Shown: positions 21,477 to 32,984 of the stretch, in pieces | Layout of the letters: every line of letters starts with the position of its first letter | Position numbering within the stretch: position 1 is the stretch's first letter | Assembly (NCBI GenBank): GCA_963575745.1 | Contig: CAUYUJ010000725.1 | Coordinates: 428,501 to 492,500 of the forward strand | DNA: 64,000 bases | Source: Prorocentrum cordatum | Lineage: Eukaryota > Sar > Dinophyceae > Prorocentrales > Prorocentraceae | Direction of reading: 5' to 3' | Position numbers and translations under genes: made by a program | Notes under the pieces: generated by a model | What the model saw: only the letters and a program-made list of their open reading frames with translations | What the model was told of the DNA's origin: nothing | Database searches by the model: none

Positions 21477-21692
21477 CATCAGGGGCAACTCGGGCCAGGG
21501 CTAACTCGGGTTCGTTTTTGGGAATCCGAACCCGAGTTGCCCCGGGCCGAGCTGCCCCGGATAATTCGGGCGCCCAGGGCCCCGCGCCATCAGGGGTAAT
21601 TCGGGTCAGGGCTTACTCGGGTTTCTTTTTCGGGAATCCAAATCCGAGTTGCCCCGGGCCCGAGCTACCCCGGATCATTCGGGCGCCCGATC
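21477..21692 (+). repeat. 111-bp tandem duplication with internal palindrome
   Basis: CATCAGGGG starts at 21477 and again at 21588. Copy 1 carries perfect 13-bp inverted arms GGGGCAACTCGGG (21482-21494) and CCCGAGTTGCCCC (21531-21543). It lies just after the gag zinc knuckle. Confidence 0.85.
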
Positions 21693-24260
21693 CTTTGCTC
21701 TCGAACATGTTCTGCTCGGTTGTTGATGGCCAATTTTGCCCGCGCTGCCGCGTCGGCGGAGTGATGCGCCGAGTGCTTCCACGACGGGATCGAGGACTAG
21801 CGTCGAGGACTGGGCCGGCACGCGCTGGCACGGCGCGCGCAGGAATATTCAAACGACAGCGACGACGGAGACGACTGCGTGTCCGATGCGGAGACCACGC
21901 CCGCCACCGACGCAGAAAAAATGCGGCAGCTCGGGCACGAGCCGACGCGGCCCCACCCGCTCCCAGCCCAGACGGCGCCCGGATTCACGGAGGAGGAGAG
22001 CGGGCTGCAGAGGGGCGGGGACAGACCCGCGCTAACACAAGTATGAGGTGGGGTGCGTCTGGGGATGCCCCAATCGGCTCGGGCGGCCCCAGCAAGGGCG
22101 ACAGAAGGAGCAGTCGCCGCGGCGGCAGCTCAGCGGCCCCTCGCGCAGCCGGCGCACCAGGCAATGTTGGAAAATACGGCTTGGACACGGGCTGTCTCGG
22201 CGCGGCCGCAGTCGCTCTCGCGGCGCCGGCCGCTGCCAGGGCGCGGGCTACGCTGAGTCTGCCGAGCCCATGTGCGGCGCAAGCTCCAGCGATGCAGGCT
22301 GGGCAACGGGGCGAGCCTCCTCTGGCAAGGGGCATTCCTCTTTCTCGCGCGACGACCAGGGCCCGCGCGCGGAGGTCGACGAATCCGACGCAAGTTTTTG
22401 TTTTTCCGAGCAGGGCTGCGTCGAGGCACAGTTTTAGCCATTGGTGGTCTTTAAAGCGCTGCGTTATCCGCGACGCAGGGGACCACGCCATTAAAATGTC
22501 AACGTCAAGTGCCCGATTGACCGCCCATCTCGCAGCCCTCGCCATGGCGAGACGCCTTGGATCACCGACCGCGACGATGGCATGGGCGGAAGGGCGGCCG
22601 CGCCCATTGAGCACTATATCCTAATGACCGACGCGGAAGGCCGAGAACTAGAAGAACAATGAAGACCTACGATTGTCACATCATCAAGATCTACAACGCG
22701 GACTGGCGGCGCCGGCGCCCGGATGATTACCCCGCTGGCGACAGCGACGACAGCGCCCCCGATATTCCCCGCCGTCGCGAGTTGACCGCGACAGGTCACA
22801 TTATTGGCGCGCCCCCTGCATTCCCTCCAGCATCGACCGAAGTGGCAGACGAGAAGATGGAAGGGGGAGGGGCACCGACTTCACCTGCCGAGCCGCAGGT
22901 GGACGCGCCCAGGGCGACAGCACGCCCGACGAGGAAACAGGCGGACAGGCCCAGGAGGCCCAGGAAAATGTCGCCCCCAAGAAGAAGCTGCGCCCAGACC
23001 GAGAGGTGGATCTGGGAGAATCCCCGATTTCGGGGAGGGCGCGAACAAGAGCGAGGACAGGCGCGGCCCCGCTGAAAAGCGAAGGCAGCGTTAGAAAGAA
23101 AGCCGCGCGCTGCAAGGGCAGCTCGACGCCCGTGCCTGGCCAGGCGGTTGCACAACGGCCCGCTGAGTCACAGGCTGGCCTGGCTTTTCGAGGTAACTCG
23201 GCACTGAGACTACCTGCTGTAGGCCTGGGAGGTTCGAGCTCAGACGGCCACGGGCGGGGGCAAGTCAAATCCCGACACCCCTTGCGACGCCGCAGTAATG
23301 GGAACTGAAGGCGACACGGGACCTGCCTCCAAATGCCACAACCATTACCAGTCGGCAAACAGCCGCAGCCCAAGCCAGAAGGCCTCCAAGTGGAGCCCTT
23401 CCGGCCCGATGGAAAGGAAAGGGCGGCGAAGCTCGCCGGCGCGGCGCGGGCGAAGTTCCAGGGCGGGCCACTTGCTGAGGCATCTGCCGGGTCGTCGGCC
23501 GCGGCCCCGTCATCTGCCGAGGTCAAAGGCTATGCCCTCTGATCAGGACGGCGCCGGCATCCCAGCTGGGGTGGGCGCGCCCATGGACTCTCCAAGCCAA
23601 GGAGGGGCGGACACGCCCAACAAAGATAACGGCCCTGGCCCATCTGCTATGCCGACGCAGCCTGCCGCCGAAACATCGCAAGGAGACGCGTCGCGTAGAA
23701 GGCTGCGCAACGCGCGGCCCTTGAGTCTCCTGGAAGAAAGGACACGGCTAGAAACCTCAATGCGAAGGGTGAATTTTCATAGCCACCGGTTACCACAGGA
23801 AGGAGACATGGCTGCTACGTCTGCGGGGCGGCCGCGCACTTGCAGACGTTGGCCATTTAGTAGCAATGCTTCTGATGAGCGATTCGTGAATGCGTGCTTG
23901 TCCTGGGGTCCTCACGATCGATGGGTAGCTTCCATGGATGATCTGGCCAACATTCGGGGTGTTCATCACTGCGGCGCAGTCGCCAAGGGGACGCGCGGCG
24001 AACCGCCCGAATCTATAACATGGATCTTTTCTGCGCATCGCCAATATGACGGACTATTCGGGCGCTCGGAAAGCACGCTTCCACATGAAGCGCACGGGAG
24101 ATAACGAGGATGTCCCAACATTGTTGATTTGACCCACACATGGACGCTCGTTTCTTGACATACTATGCCCAGAATCATTGCGCGAACCTGTAGCAGCTGT
24201 AGGCGGCGGAACTCCTGGTCTCACTGACAACGCTCCCCAATTCTTCATACGCGGCATTAT
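21693..24260 (+). other. Internal copia region, no domain recognised
   Basis: Long GC-rich open stretches (for example 21314-22624, 22659-23075, 23298-24104) give Pro/Arg/Ala-rich protein without clear motifs. By position, part may derive from the gag C-terminus or a linker. 23820-24100 reads as a more normal protein (RFVNACLSWGPHDRWVASMD) but resembles no domain I know. An aspartic protease with an obvious DxGA or DTGA could not be located. Confidence 0.4.
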
Positions 24261-24266
24261 GTGAAG

Positions 24267-25150
24267 GTATCTACCCAGCAACCTTGAAATTGGATTGTAC
24301 TGCCACGCAGAGCACAATCCACGAGGAAAGACCGGCGGGCAGTTTGCGCGCGGATGCCCATGCCTGACTGAAGACCCCAGGATCTTGTCAGGCCCTGGGC
24401 CCGACACTCACTTATACATGTTCATGTGTATCCCGCGTCTTGCAAGATGGAGCTAAGGTGCGGCGTTCTGCCCAAGATATTGCCTCGACGGTTGGTTCCA
24501 ACTGTATCCTTCCGACCAATACGTCATACAATTTGCTCTGAAGCCTGACGAGAGGTTTGAATATTTTTGACACAATCCTCAGTTCTCCTCTGACGAATGC
24601 CATGAGCTACGGGGTTGGCCGGTAACCATGAGTGGTACCGATCTCCAGAACAGCTGGTTCGAGCCCGAAACGCCATTCGGTGTCGGGGTGGCCACGCCCA
24701 TGGGGAACCTTTTACAGAAGAATACGCACCTTCGCGGCGCTAGTGCGACGGCCGCACCCAGGAGGGATCTCGACCCAGAAGATTCTTCACCGGAGCCCAG
24801 AGAAATTTATGTAAAACGTTGGTTCTACTAGGTTCGGGCCCATGGCATTCGGTCAACCAAGATCCGAGGCGAGCCTAGCGTCAGGGGCGGGCGCGCCAAG
24901 TGGCCTACAAGCAGCATCGACAAGCAATGGGGACCTTATGAAGCGCATGGCTATGCTGCGCCAACATCCACACCTGGCAGCCGCTATATGGGCAACGTGT
25001 CTCTTCGGTACTCCACGCCAAGGCCAGGCCACCGGCAGTCCAGCAAGCTCGCCGATAGCAGCCCCAACAACAGACCAGCTTGGACAGACAGACAGCACGT
25101 GGGCAGCAGAGATTTATGTAGCAACAAAACCAGACAGCCATGTCTGAGAT
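24267..25150 (+). pseudogene. copia polyprotein segment of unknown function
   Basis: One frame stays protein-like from 24267 to 24831 with only two internal stops: SNLEIGLYCHAEHNPRGKTG, ARGCPCLTEDPRILSGPGPD, then YVIQFALKPDERFEYF. A neighbouring frame continues to 25147 (PHLAAAIWATCLFGTPRQGQ). The low stop density suggests coding ancestry; I do not recognise the fold. It lies between the gag knuckle and the RING-like motif. Confidence 0.4.
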
Positions 25151-25256
25151 TAGGCTGCTCGGAGTGGATGTGACAGACCCGAACAACTGGACGCCTCCTT
25201 GGGAATAGCGCCCAGATGCGAGCCCGTCGGCAGACCGCCCAGATAGGCTGCTATTT

Positions 25257-25769
25257 GTGCCGGCATTCGCCGCGCACCAAACAGACCTCCCATCCCAAGG
25301 GCCAGCTCCACCACAGATGGATCAGCCGTTGTTTTCCCGGGCACTCTGCAGAGATCAATGGAACACCAATGGTGGGCCAATTTTTCCAGAAGTGGCACGG
25401 GACATGGCGGATGGCTTCTATCGCTTGCAGGCGGTACGTGTAACGGGTTCAAAGCCGTATCCGCACATGGGTTATCACCCTTTCGCCGCGCGCCTCGAGT
25501 CCTCTGCACTGCGCGAGAAGATGTGGAGGCTACAGTGCGGTCACAAATGCCACGCCGAATGCTGCGGGGGGCTGGGCATCATCGCGGCGGAATATCCATG
25601 TGCGGGTTGCATCGACGCATCGAGCTCAGCAGCCGTGGCAATCCATAAGCAGCTGAGACATTCACTTATCTTAGCGCGTGGAGCTCATCTCAGCACGAGA
25701 CAGAGGCCGACCGCGGACAATCATTTCAGGCATGCCAGGACACTGGCGAGTATAACCGCGAAACGTTGA
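25257..25769 (+). pseudogene. RING-like zinc-finger segment of the copia polyprotein
   Basis: An open frame of about 170 codons. LQCGHKCHAECCGGLG (about 25530-25577) followed by YPCAGC (about 25594-25611) fits the second half of a RING-H2 finger (CxHxxHxxC...PxxC). RING domains bind zinc and often E2 ubiquitin enzymes. The first Cys pair is not obvious, and the element is inactive, so the role is inference. Upstream residues (FPEVARDMADGFYRLQAVRV) look like folded protein. Confidence 0.5.
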
Positions 25770-27405
25770 GTCGCTTCATGGACCAGGCTGTGGACGACGC
25801 TGTTACTATGATGGTCAGCTCGGCAATGGGCCACTGGCATCGATCTGATCGTCCAGTGGGCCGCTATGAGATGACCAGGACGCCGCTAGCAGGTGTCCGC
25901 CACATGGCGAAAGAGGCAGCCTGCAAGTGGGATCCAGACCCAATGACGAACCTCCTCCACCCACGCTTGGAGCAGGCGAGGGACTGGCTCGCAGGTAGCC
26001 CCGCCGTATCAAGGGCGGCCACGCCCAGAGAAGATTGGAGCACCATCCCTATTGTGGAGGACAGGCCGCAGGTCTTCCACATCGGAGACCCTAGCTCGTC
26101 GTCCCACAACACCGCCGAGCAGGGCGCCAGCGAGGGAAGGACGTGCCCGAGGGACGAGACGCTGGGTATCCTACCACACATAGATGACCCCCGCTGACGG
26201 GGGCAGTCGGGCCCGCTGGCCAAGCCTGCCCACCGCCCCGAGGGGGCCAGAGGCACGGACACGTGCCTTATAACAAAAAACAGCGTGGACACACGCTCTA
26301 CAAGTAACACTCAACTGTGACAGTCTAAAGTTTCGGTTATAGAAGATCCCCGCGCGGCTACCTCCGAATGACGCCGTCGAGGATGCATGTGTAATCGTAT
26401 CACACATAACGAGGTAGTGACATCGATGGGGGCACAATTTCCCGGAGGAATCTATTCGGAGACTGCGCGCTGCCCTGGGTGGCCACGCCCGCTGGCTGGC
26501 ATGTTATATTGCCGGACAAACGGGCTGGGCCACACCGTGCGAGAAAACGCTATCTGACTACAGCGCATGCAAATAGTATTGGCCGGGCCGTCCGGGCACT
26601 TCTGGCCGTTAGCTCCAATAAAGAAACTCCACAGCCTTGAACTCAGAGAGATCCGGGTACGCCGACGCCATGTCGACAGTTAGTTTAATCGCACCAACAA
26701 GAGGCACGGTGGCTCCTATATACAGATACATCTCGCACCAAAATGCTGACGGCAATTTGGAATCGCAGGTGCATGCACTAGAGAGAACTTGCTGGACTGG
26801 CGCGGACACGACCAGCAACATGCCGAATGGCGATACAAGCCAATGACATTCCTGACCGCACAACTTGTGGACCAGCTCTGTAAAGACACAAAGAAGGCAA
26901 CGCACAAGTTTACCTACAAGTGTTCACTTGCAACGCTGCGAATGTGCATAAATACATGCAGTCCAGAGACAGCGGACCGTGTTGGGACGACGTAGTGCGA
27001 CGGGTCACGCTGGACCTTGGCAAAATGAAGGCGAGTGAAGATATCAAAGCCAAGGGCCAATCGACCAGCTACAACTGCAGAGCACCGTTACCCAACGGAG
27101 TCCGCAATCGATGCGCGAGGCTGCATGGGAAAGCAGATCCCCCAGCTTTGCTTGGACACGGGCATGCGCCGCCATGCCGCAAGGATCGAGCTGCGTTCAT
27201 CGAAGATGATCGATCCCCCCCCCTCGATTGGGCTTGGCGACGGCGACGCTGGGGACCTACCCGAAATCCTATGTTTTCCCACGCTGGTGGACACCATTCG
27301 CACAAATAACATTGCCAACCGATGCCCAGGTCAAGCTAAAAGAACAGCAGAAAGTCGTTAAGGAAGCTTTCATCAAACAGAGAAATATACCAACACACGT
27401 CGAAG
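25770..27405 (+). other. Internal copia region, no domain recognised
   Basis: Short protein-like pieces in changing frames, such as SRFMDQAVDDAVTMM (25771) and KVVKEAFIKQRNIPTHVEDG (about 27350), lead into the methyltransferase-like frame. No motif is assigned. Confidence 0.4.
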
Positions 27406-28095
27406 ATGGTAACGACGAGTGTGCTGACGACCGAAGGCCCAGGAGATGCTATATTGCTCTCCGACGTTCTAACGCAAGAGCTGGAGTCAGACGATGACGA
27501 CAGCCTCTTCAGAACGCGTCCACGTGGCATTGCAGACGCGCGCGCTGGCATATATACCACTGTCCCCACGCTCTGCTATGGAAGGGGCAACTGTGTAGAT
27601 ATGTTAGAACTATGTGGAGGCATTGGTGGTGCATCACAACTCGCTCTCAAAAGAAAGTCTACTTCTGGAGGTAATTTTCCACGAGCATTGCAGGCCGTGG
27701 AGCATTATTTGCACGCGCGTTGTGTCACAATAGTCATGCAACAGACCAACTGCAGAACCGCGGGTTTGCCTTCGCGCTCTCATTCCCAAGTTCACAGCGA
27801 CACTTCGTACAAGCACCATTGGGAGGACCTTCCCCCCGCCACCTCCTGCGGAGAGATAGCCGCCGCGCACGACGACCTCCAACGGATGTTTTTTGGGGAA
27901 CAGCCGGTTGGCACCTGGGTAGACGGGATTGCCCCTTGCGCGACACCAGTCAAACGCAAGGCCACTTGCACGCAGGTAGCAGACCAGTGCTCGACAGGGC
28001 TACGCGATTCACATGGCACTCGAATCGGGAAGCCGACAGACATTCTGGTTCATCATCATGCCATTTCCCCTCGGAAACAAAAGATGGCCCGGTAA
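27406..28095 (+). pseudogene. Methyltransferase-like domain of the copia polyprotein
   Basis: A 229-codon frame without stops, one of the longest plausible ones in the element. DMLELCGGIGGASQLAL (about 27598) resembles the S-adenosylmethionine loop (motif I) of C5-cytosine methyltransferases. TIVMQQTNCRTAGLPS (about 27726) may match the motif IV region with the catalytic Cys, and FFGEQPVGTWVDGI (about 27889) may match motif VI (Glu). ADQCSTGLRDSHGTRIGKPT (about 27980) continues the conserved pattern I associate with dinoflagellate copia elements. The host-like role would be methyl transfer to DNA or RNA; activity and substrate are inference. The bases after SGGNF may be a small deletion. It lies just before a Cys/His module and the integrase. 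Confidence 0.55.
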
Positions 28096-28329
28096 TCGTG
28101 AACGCGCCAAAGCGTGCAACCGAGAATTGGCGCGGGCTGCCCAGTGCACTCCAAAGATGCAGCCGCTGATTGTAGATTCAGCACAGGTTGCAAGTCTGCA
28201 CGAGGCAACAACTCCTTTGCCGACAAGCATTACGCAAACGTCTCTGTGGTCAACAGCGCTGGATTCGAACTCGACGATCCCGCGATGCCACAGGGAGCGA
28301 GCGGATCCATTAAGCGACCGCCATCGGGA

Positions 28330-28520
28330 GGACTTGGTTGCCCAGCTTGCATCGTCAACGTTCATATGCACTCACCAAGTCACAACCGAAATCCGAGTCA
28401 ATGTCGTAGGCATGACAAGGAACCCAACCATTGGATATGCCCAGATTGGAAAATGATTATGGCAAACAACAAGCGGGGCCACCTGCTGACGCCCGGCAAG
28501 TGCAGGTCTGCCCAAACGTG
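28330..28520 (+). pseudogene. Cys/His zinc-binding module of the copia polyprotein
   Basis: GCPACIVNVHMHSPSHNRNP followed by QCRRH, WICPDW and PGKCRSA gives spaced Cys and His residues (CPAC, H, H, C, C) in one frame from 28114 to 28760. It could be a zinc-binding linker between the methyltransferase-like domain and integrase. The remainder to 28760 is Ala/Pro-rich. Confidence 0.45.
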
Positions 28521-29169
28521 GCAACTGCCCGACAACCGCGGACAAGCTCCATCGGCTGCGCCAGCACTGGCGGAAGGTGCACCTGCGCCTGCTGCTGCTG
28601 CGCCACCAGCTGCACCAGGCGACTTCTTGATGAAGAAGCTGCGCCAGCAGAGCCACCGCCAGCTCGACAGAGACCCTGGGGAGAAGCGCGGCCACGCGCA
28701 CCTATACCTTCACGTGGAAACCCCCAAGACCCAACTGCGGGCGCCAGCAGCTACGACATGACAAGAGGCGCACCCAGTAGCTCTGGGGCTGGCACCTTCT
28801 GACTTCCCGCGTGTTGCAGGACGACGCGGACGAGAGCAAAGTGGCGTCGCTCCGCCTCCTCTCCCGCCTCCAGCGGAAGCACGGCCGCGCGTGCGACTAC
28901 CGGATGAATCAAGATTTGATACCCATATAAGTTCTCAAAGGCCTACGGAGTTACCATCCGACCGCCGCGCGGAAAGAGCTACGAATGCTCCGCTTACGCT
29001 GGTCACCTGCTTCTGAACAAGAGATGCTTTCGATTCTGTCGCGCGTAGGAATCGATGTTGCACGATTTAACTTGTGAGGAGGCGTAGTAGATTCATGCCG
29101 CGCGTGCAGAGCCCGAGAGAAACCAGGCGAAACTGTCATGCATTAAGTAAGTCCCCCTGGCAAATGCCA

Positions 29170-30405
29170 CGAGAAAGTCGAGGGTGATTTCATGTTCTAC
29201 AAGCAACATATTACGTTTCAAATCGTCGACCGATGCGCCCATTGGGCTGCAGGCCAAGAGATTGCCGACAGGACGATGCAAGCGATATTGGACGCCTATC
29301 ATAACTACTGGACGTAGCGCGGCCCAGCTACAGTGCTGTATTTCGACGGCGAAGGTGCTCTGAACAATGATGCTGCTAAATCCGCCCTGAAGGCTAAAGG
29401 CACAGAGCTTCGCAGTTTTGCCTGGGGCCAGCATGCCGCCACCATTGAGCACGCAACGGCATGCTGAGGCACACTTCACATGTTATGGAAGAAGACCGAA
29501 CACTGCACAGCATGCCATCGTTTTTTTACACGTTTACTACACGAGGGCTTATTTGTCTGCTGTGCTTTCACGATCTACAACGAGGTATCTCCATACCAAG
29601 CACGATATGGACGACGACGGGCCTGCCCACCAAACCTACCGGCGCTTGACTACCAACAGGGGACGGAAACGCCCGATCATAACCGAGAGCAAGTACACAT
29701 CCACGAGATGAGGCCATCACGCGATCCACTGCAGTAGCCAAAACCAAAGGAGCCCCCCGCACAAAAGACGACAGCTGCGGGACACCACAACTATCAACCA
29801 GAAGATCTCGTGGACTACCGCCGTCCGACCACTGCCAAGGACGACTGGGGTGGATTGAACGGTCCGTGCCCCGTCGCCCGTAACGACCCTGACCGTGGGC
29901 AGGCAGTAGCGCAGGTCGGTGATCGGGCAGTCCTGATGCAACGCCCAGATTTACGACGCGCGCCATATATTGAAGTGCGGTTGGTCCGCGAGACCGGCTC
30001 GAATACTACGGCAACGCGGGCAGTTTTGGCCGTTATCGCGAGCCTGCTCGCGGGGGCGCCTGCCGTGGTCTTTGGCTGCGTGCCGACCGAGCAGGGGAAC
30101 TCGGATGACTATGGCATGTCGGCTATCGCCCAAAGCATACATAGTCTTGCAGTTCTTCATCGGAAACTACTTTAGGGTAGATAACGCTGCAACTGCACGC
30201 GCGGCTAAAAGCATGCACGGGCTTCCGGCAGCGCCCTGCGCTGATAGTTGCGCCTTGGCATGCCATGACAACGACGTTGCACAATGGGCTCGCCACTGTG
30301 AGTCAGAAGGCACCGCTCTTTACATTCGCGACATCCCTGGCACCGCGCGCGCGAATCATTCAGCGCTTCAGGTCATCAAAACCTTTGGCATGCACTGCTG
30401 AGGAA
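29170..30405 (+). pseudogene. copia integrase, decayed
   Basis: The frame from about 29183 reads GDFMFYKQHITFQIVDRCAH, where IVDRC holds the first catalytic Asp. After one stop comes TVLYFDGEGALNNDAAK (29330), where YFDGEGA holds the second, then GQHAATIEH with the third acidic residue. Another frame gives FYTFTTRGLICLLC and FTIYNEVSPYQARYG (about 29570). From 29810, VDYRRPTTAKDDWGGLNGPC and RNDPDRGQAVAQVGDR fit the C-terminal DNA-binding region. Integrase inserts the cDNA in the nucleus. Several frameshifts and stops. Confidence 0.7.
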
Positions 30406-30925
30406 TTCTCAAACTTTGAGGGCCCGGCGGACGCGCCAGCGTTGGCTGGCCGCGCCCAAAGGGAGGACAGACCTCCAGCGCCGGCTGCACTGGACGGCAG
30501 GCTACCGACTTGCACTGGAGAATCAGAGACGGATTTGGAGGCACACATCATGGACGCGTGGCATGTAGAGCTTCAAGGGGGAAAGGAGCTGCTCGAGACC
30601 CCGTTAGAGGAACCCCTTTGCTCTGCACCCACCGAGATGGTTACCGACAACCACGCGCTCGTGGCTGTGGCCAGTGTAGAGCAAGGACACTTGCGAGAAA
30701 ACGGAAAACTTTCTGGTACCTTGGACCACAGTGCGACGAGACTTCGAGTTCGATTAGGACGACCACGGTCAGTATGGTGAGTTATGCGTTACTGCTGACG
30801 TGGCTAAGGTTGTTCCACCGGATCAACAATGCGAATCACTACGCAGCGACCAGGCAACCGCAGCGCGTGTATATGTATCAGCCACAGCTAAAGGAGCTGC
30901 GATTGTCAAAGAAGACAACCTCTTG
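30406..30925 (+). other. Linker between integrase and RT of the copia element
   Basis: A 171-codon frame (30265-30780) runs through it, with acidic stretches (GESETDLEAHIMDAWHVELQ). Such linkers carry no known enzyme motif. Confidence 0.4.
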
Positions 30926-31920
30926 ACCAAGGCAGAAATACATGTCAGCCCGACAGATATCTAGAGTTCTGTGCACGGAAATCAAGTTATGGCACGATAA
31001 TGAATGTTTCAAGACGCAAGACAGCAAGAGTGCGACCAACAGCATGACCTCTAGGTACGTGTACAAGTAGAAGTTTGTCCAGAAAGATAAATGTGAAATG
31101 AGACGAACAATGCGATTGCGCCTCGCTCTTCGTGGCTCTATTGATGTCGAAGCATTCGACGTAGAAGCCGCCTCAGGTACAGTTCGTCGAGCAAGCCAGA
31201 GATTGCTCGCCGGCGCGGCCGCGTGCAATAAACAATAGATCATACCACCCATGGACACCGATAAGGCTTTCTGAAAGGATCTGACCTACCGTGAGTTGGC
31301 AGAAGCCACTGGAGAGAAAGAGCGCGCGGTTTGCTTTGCTCTTCCACCCGTTTCAGCCTCGGTGCTGAGCACGTTGCCCGGCCCCCTCGTCATCTGAGGA
31401 ATCAAAGCATTGCCTTCAGTGCCTTAGACCAGGCAGGCACCGCAGAGCCCCTAGGGCATTCTCACTGAAGCTCAGAACAATCATGCGAGGTTTCGGGCTA
31501 AAAGCTACGTCGTATGACGAAGATTTTGAGGCACGCCCAATGCTCCTCACAGCTGAGCAAGTTGATGACATAAACATAGCAGGAGCGGGGGGCACTATCG
31601 ACAAGTACGTCAATTGTGTAACAGGTACGTTCGACGCACGCAGACTGAACAAACACGGTTGCACCAACTGCGCCGCGCGATGCATTGCGACCGAGGGCGG
31701 CCGCGCCCAGGTAGATCAGGATGAAGACAGTTTCGCCCAACACGACACCCAGAACTCACGGGCGCTGTAGCGGAAGAAAAGGCGACGGGGACCGCATCCG
31801 ACATGCCCATCAGTTCACGCAGTGCCTTGGCGCATGCACTGATCACTCAAGAGTGGGATATGATGCACGTGGTACCCTTGCACTGCGCACAGGTTTACAC
31901 AAAACTCCAAGCGCGATGAT
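30926..31920 (+). pseudogene. copia reverse transcriptase, decayed
   Basis: One frame from about 30972 reads TEIKLWHDNECFKTQDSKSA, NSMTSRYVYK stop KFVQKDK, TMRLRLALRGSIDVEAFDVE, then the motif A region PPMDTDKAF with an Asp (about 31248), and LTYRELAEATGEKERAVCFA. The catalytic pair is kept as TAEQVDDINIAG (VDD at 31561-31569). LDQDE-like and HPELTGA follow. The enzyme copied element RNA to cDNA. At least four stops and one shift are present. Confidence 0.75.
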
Positions 31921-31959
31921 TTAGCGCTGTCTCGCGCAAACTTCAACAATATCCAATGA

Positions 31960-32648
31960 ACATGTTATACGCACTCATGATTCCGACGGGAGAAGTGGAT
32001 CTTTATAGCGACTGAGGATGCCGTCGCCTTAATGAGGACGAATGCGACGAAGTAAAGGGATCAAGCATCCGTGGAGCGGGCCTTTCTCTGCGCGGACGCG
32101 CGCCCAATATCGCGGCAGTAGTGCATCCGAATGATGCGCGCTGCAAGTCGCATCGCTTGCGGGTGCGCTCCAGCTATTTAGCTGAAACGCTAGCAACCGC
32201 TTGTAATATTCGGTGGGCCGCTACCCTACAGTAGTCACGCTACACGAGCTTAAAGCTGGACCCCTAACGCCCATGCAACTTAAGAACATTATGGAGTTAG
32301 GTGGTCTCAGCATTTCGGCCATCATTACCATTGACGCTGAGTCGGTCTTCAATCCTGCGTCAAGTTAAGGACTTGAAGATGCCGACCGAATGTGCCTTTC
32401 TGGGACACACCAGCTGGATAAGACAAATGATGGACCGATGTACAGTTCATTGCATACAACGGTGCGATGCACGAGATGCGACCGCTGACGGCCATGCCAA
32501 GGGGCGTATCGATGCCGCGTTACTGCTGCAAGTAATGGAAGGCAATCGGTCCTTCAAGTACGAAGCAACGAAGTACTTGCCCTGCCGAGACAAGAAAGAC
32601 TCCACCAATATAGGGGTGCCGTATTCAGGGCCAGCGAATACCCAATGA
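31960..32648 (+). pseudogene. copia RNase H, decayed
   Basis: IPTGEVDLYSD (about 31980) carries the first Asp, SSYLAETLATA (about 32170) the Glu, and LTIDAESVFNPASS-type sequence near 32330 fits the next acidic site. RDATADGHAKGRIDAALLLQ (32475-32535) is the C-terminal ADGHTKG-like signature of copia RNase H. Ends at a TGA at 32648. It would remove RNA from RNA-DNA hybrids during reverse transcription. Two frames are used. Confidence 0.7.
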
Positions 32649-32984
32649 GGACACGGGCACGTTTATTTACAACGCGGCTATCCTCGCCCAGCCACGGGCA
32701 TAGACGCCCATAGCTCCGCAGCTACCACAAGTGCCTGTACACGGCCACTATTCTCTCTTAGTTTCAGAGGGGATCTGACCTCTTGGTCACACCCCCATCG
32801 CACGCTGCACGCTTTGACGTCCGGCCCACAGGCTGACCATCCCCCCTTTTTTGTTGTGGGTAGTCATGTGGACTTGCCCGTGACTACCCATACTCGTCTG
32901 CGGCTGGTCGTGGCAGTGCGCCATGACTAGCCTTAATGCTCTGTGCTGCCGTTTCTGTGTTTTGGTATTGCATGCTGGTAGGGA
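32649..32984 (+). other. copia 3' untranslated region with two hairpins
   Basis: Hairpin 1 has perfect 10-bp arms TGGGTAGTCA (32857-32866) and TGACTACCCA (32881-32890). Hairpin 2, from about 32902, pairs GGCTGGTCGTGGC with GCCATGACTAGCC using two G-T pairs. No clear polypurine tract; GGTAGGGA directly precedes the LTR start. Confidence 0.6.
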
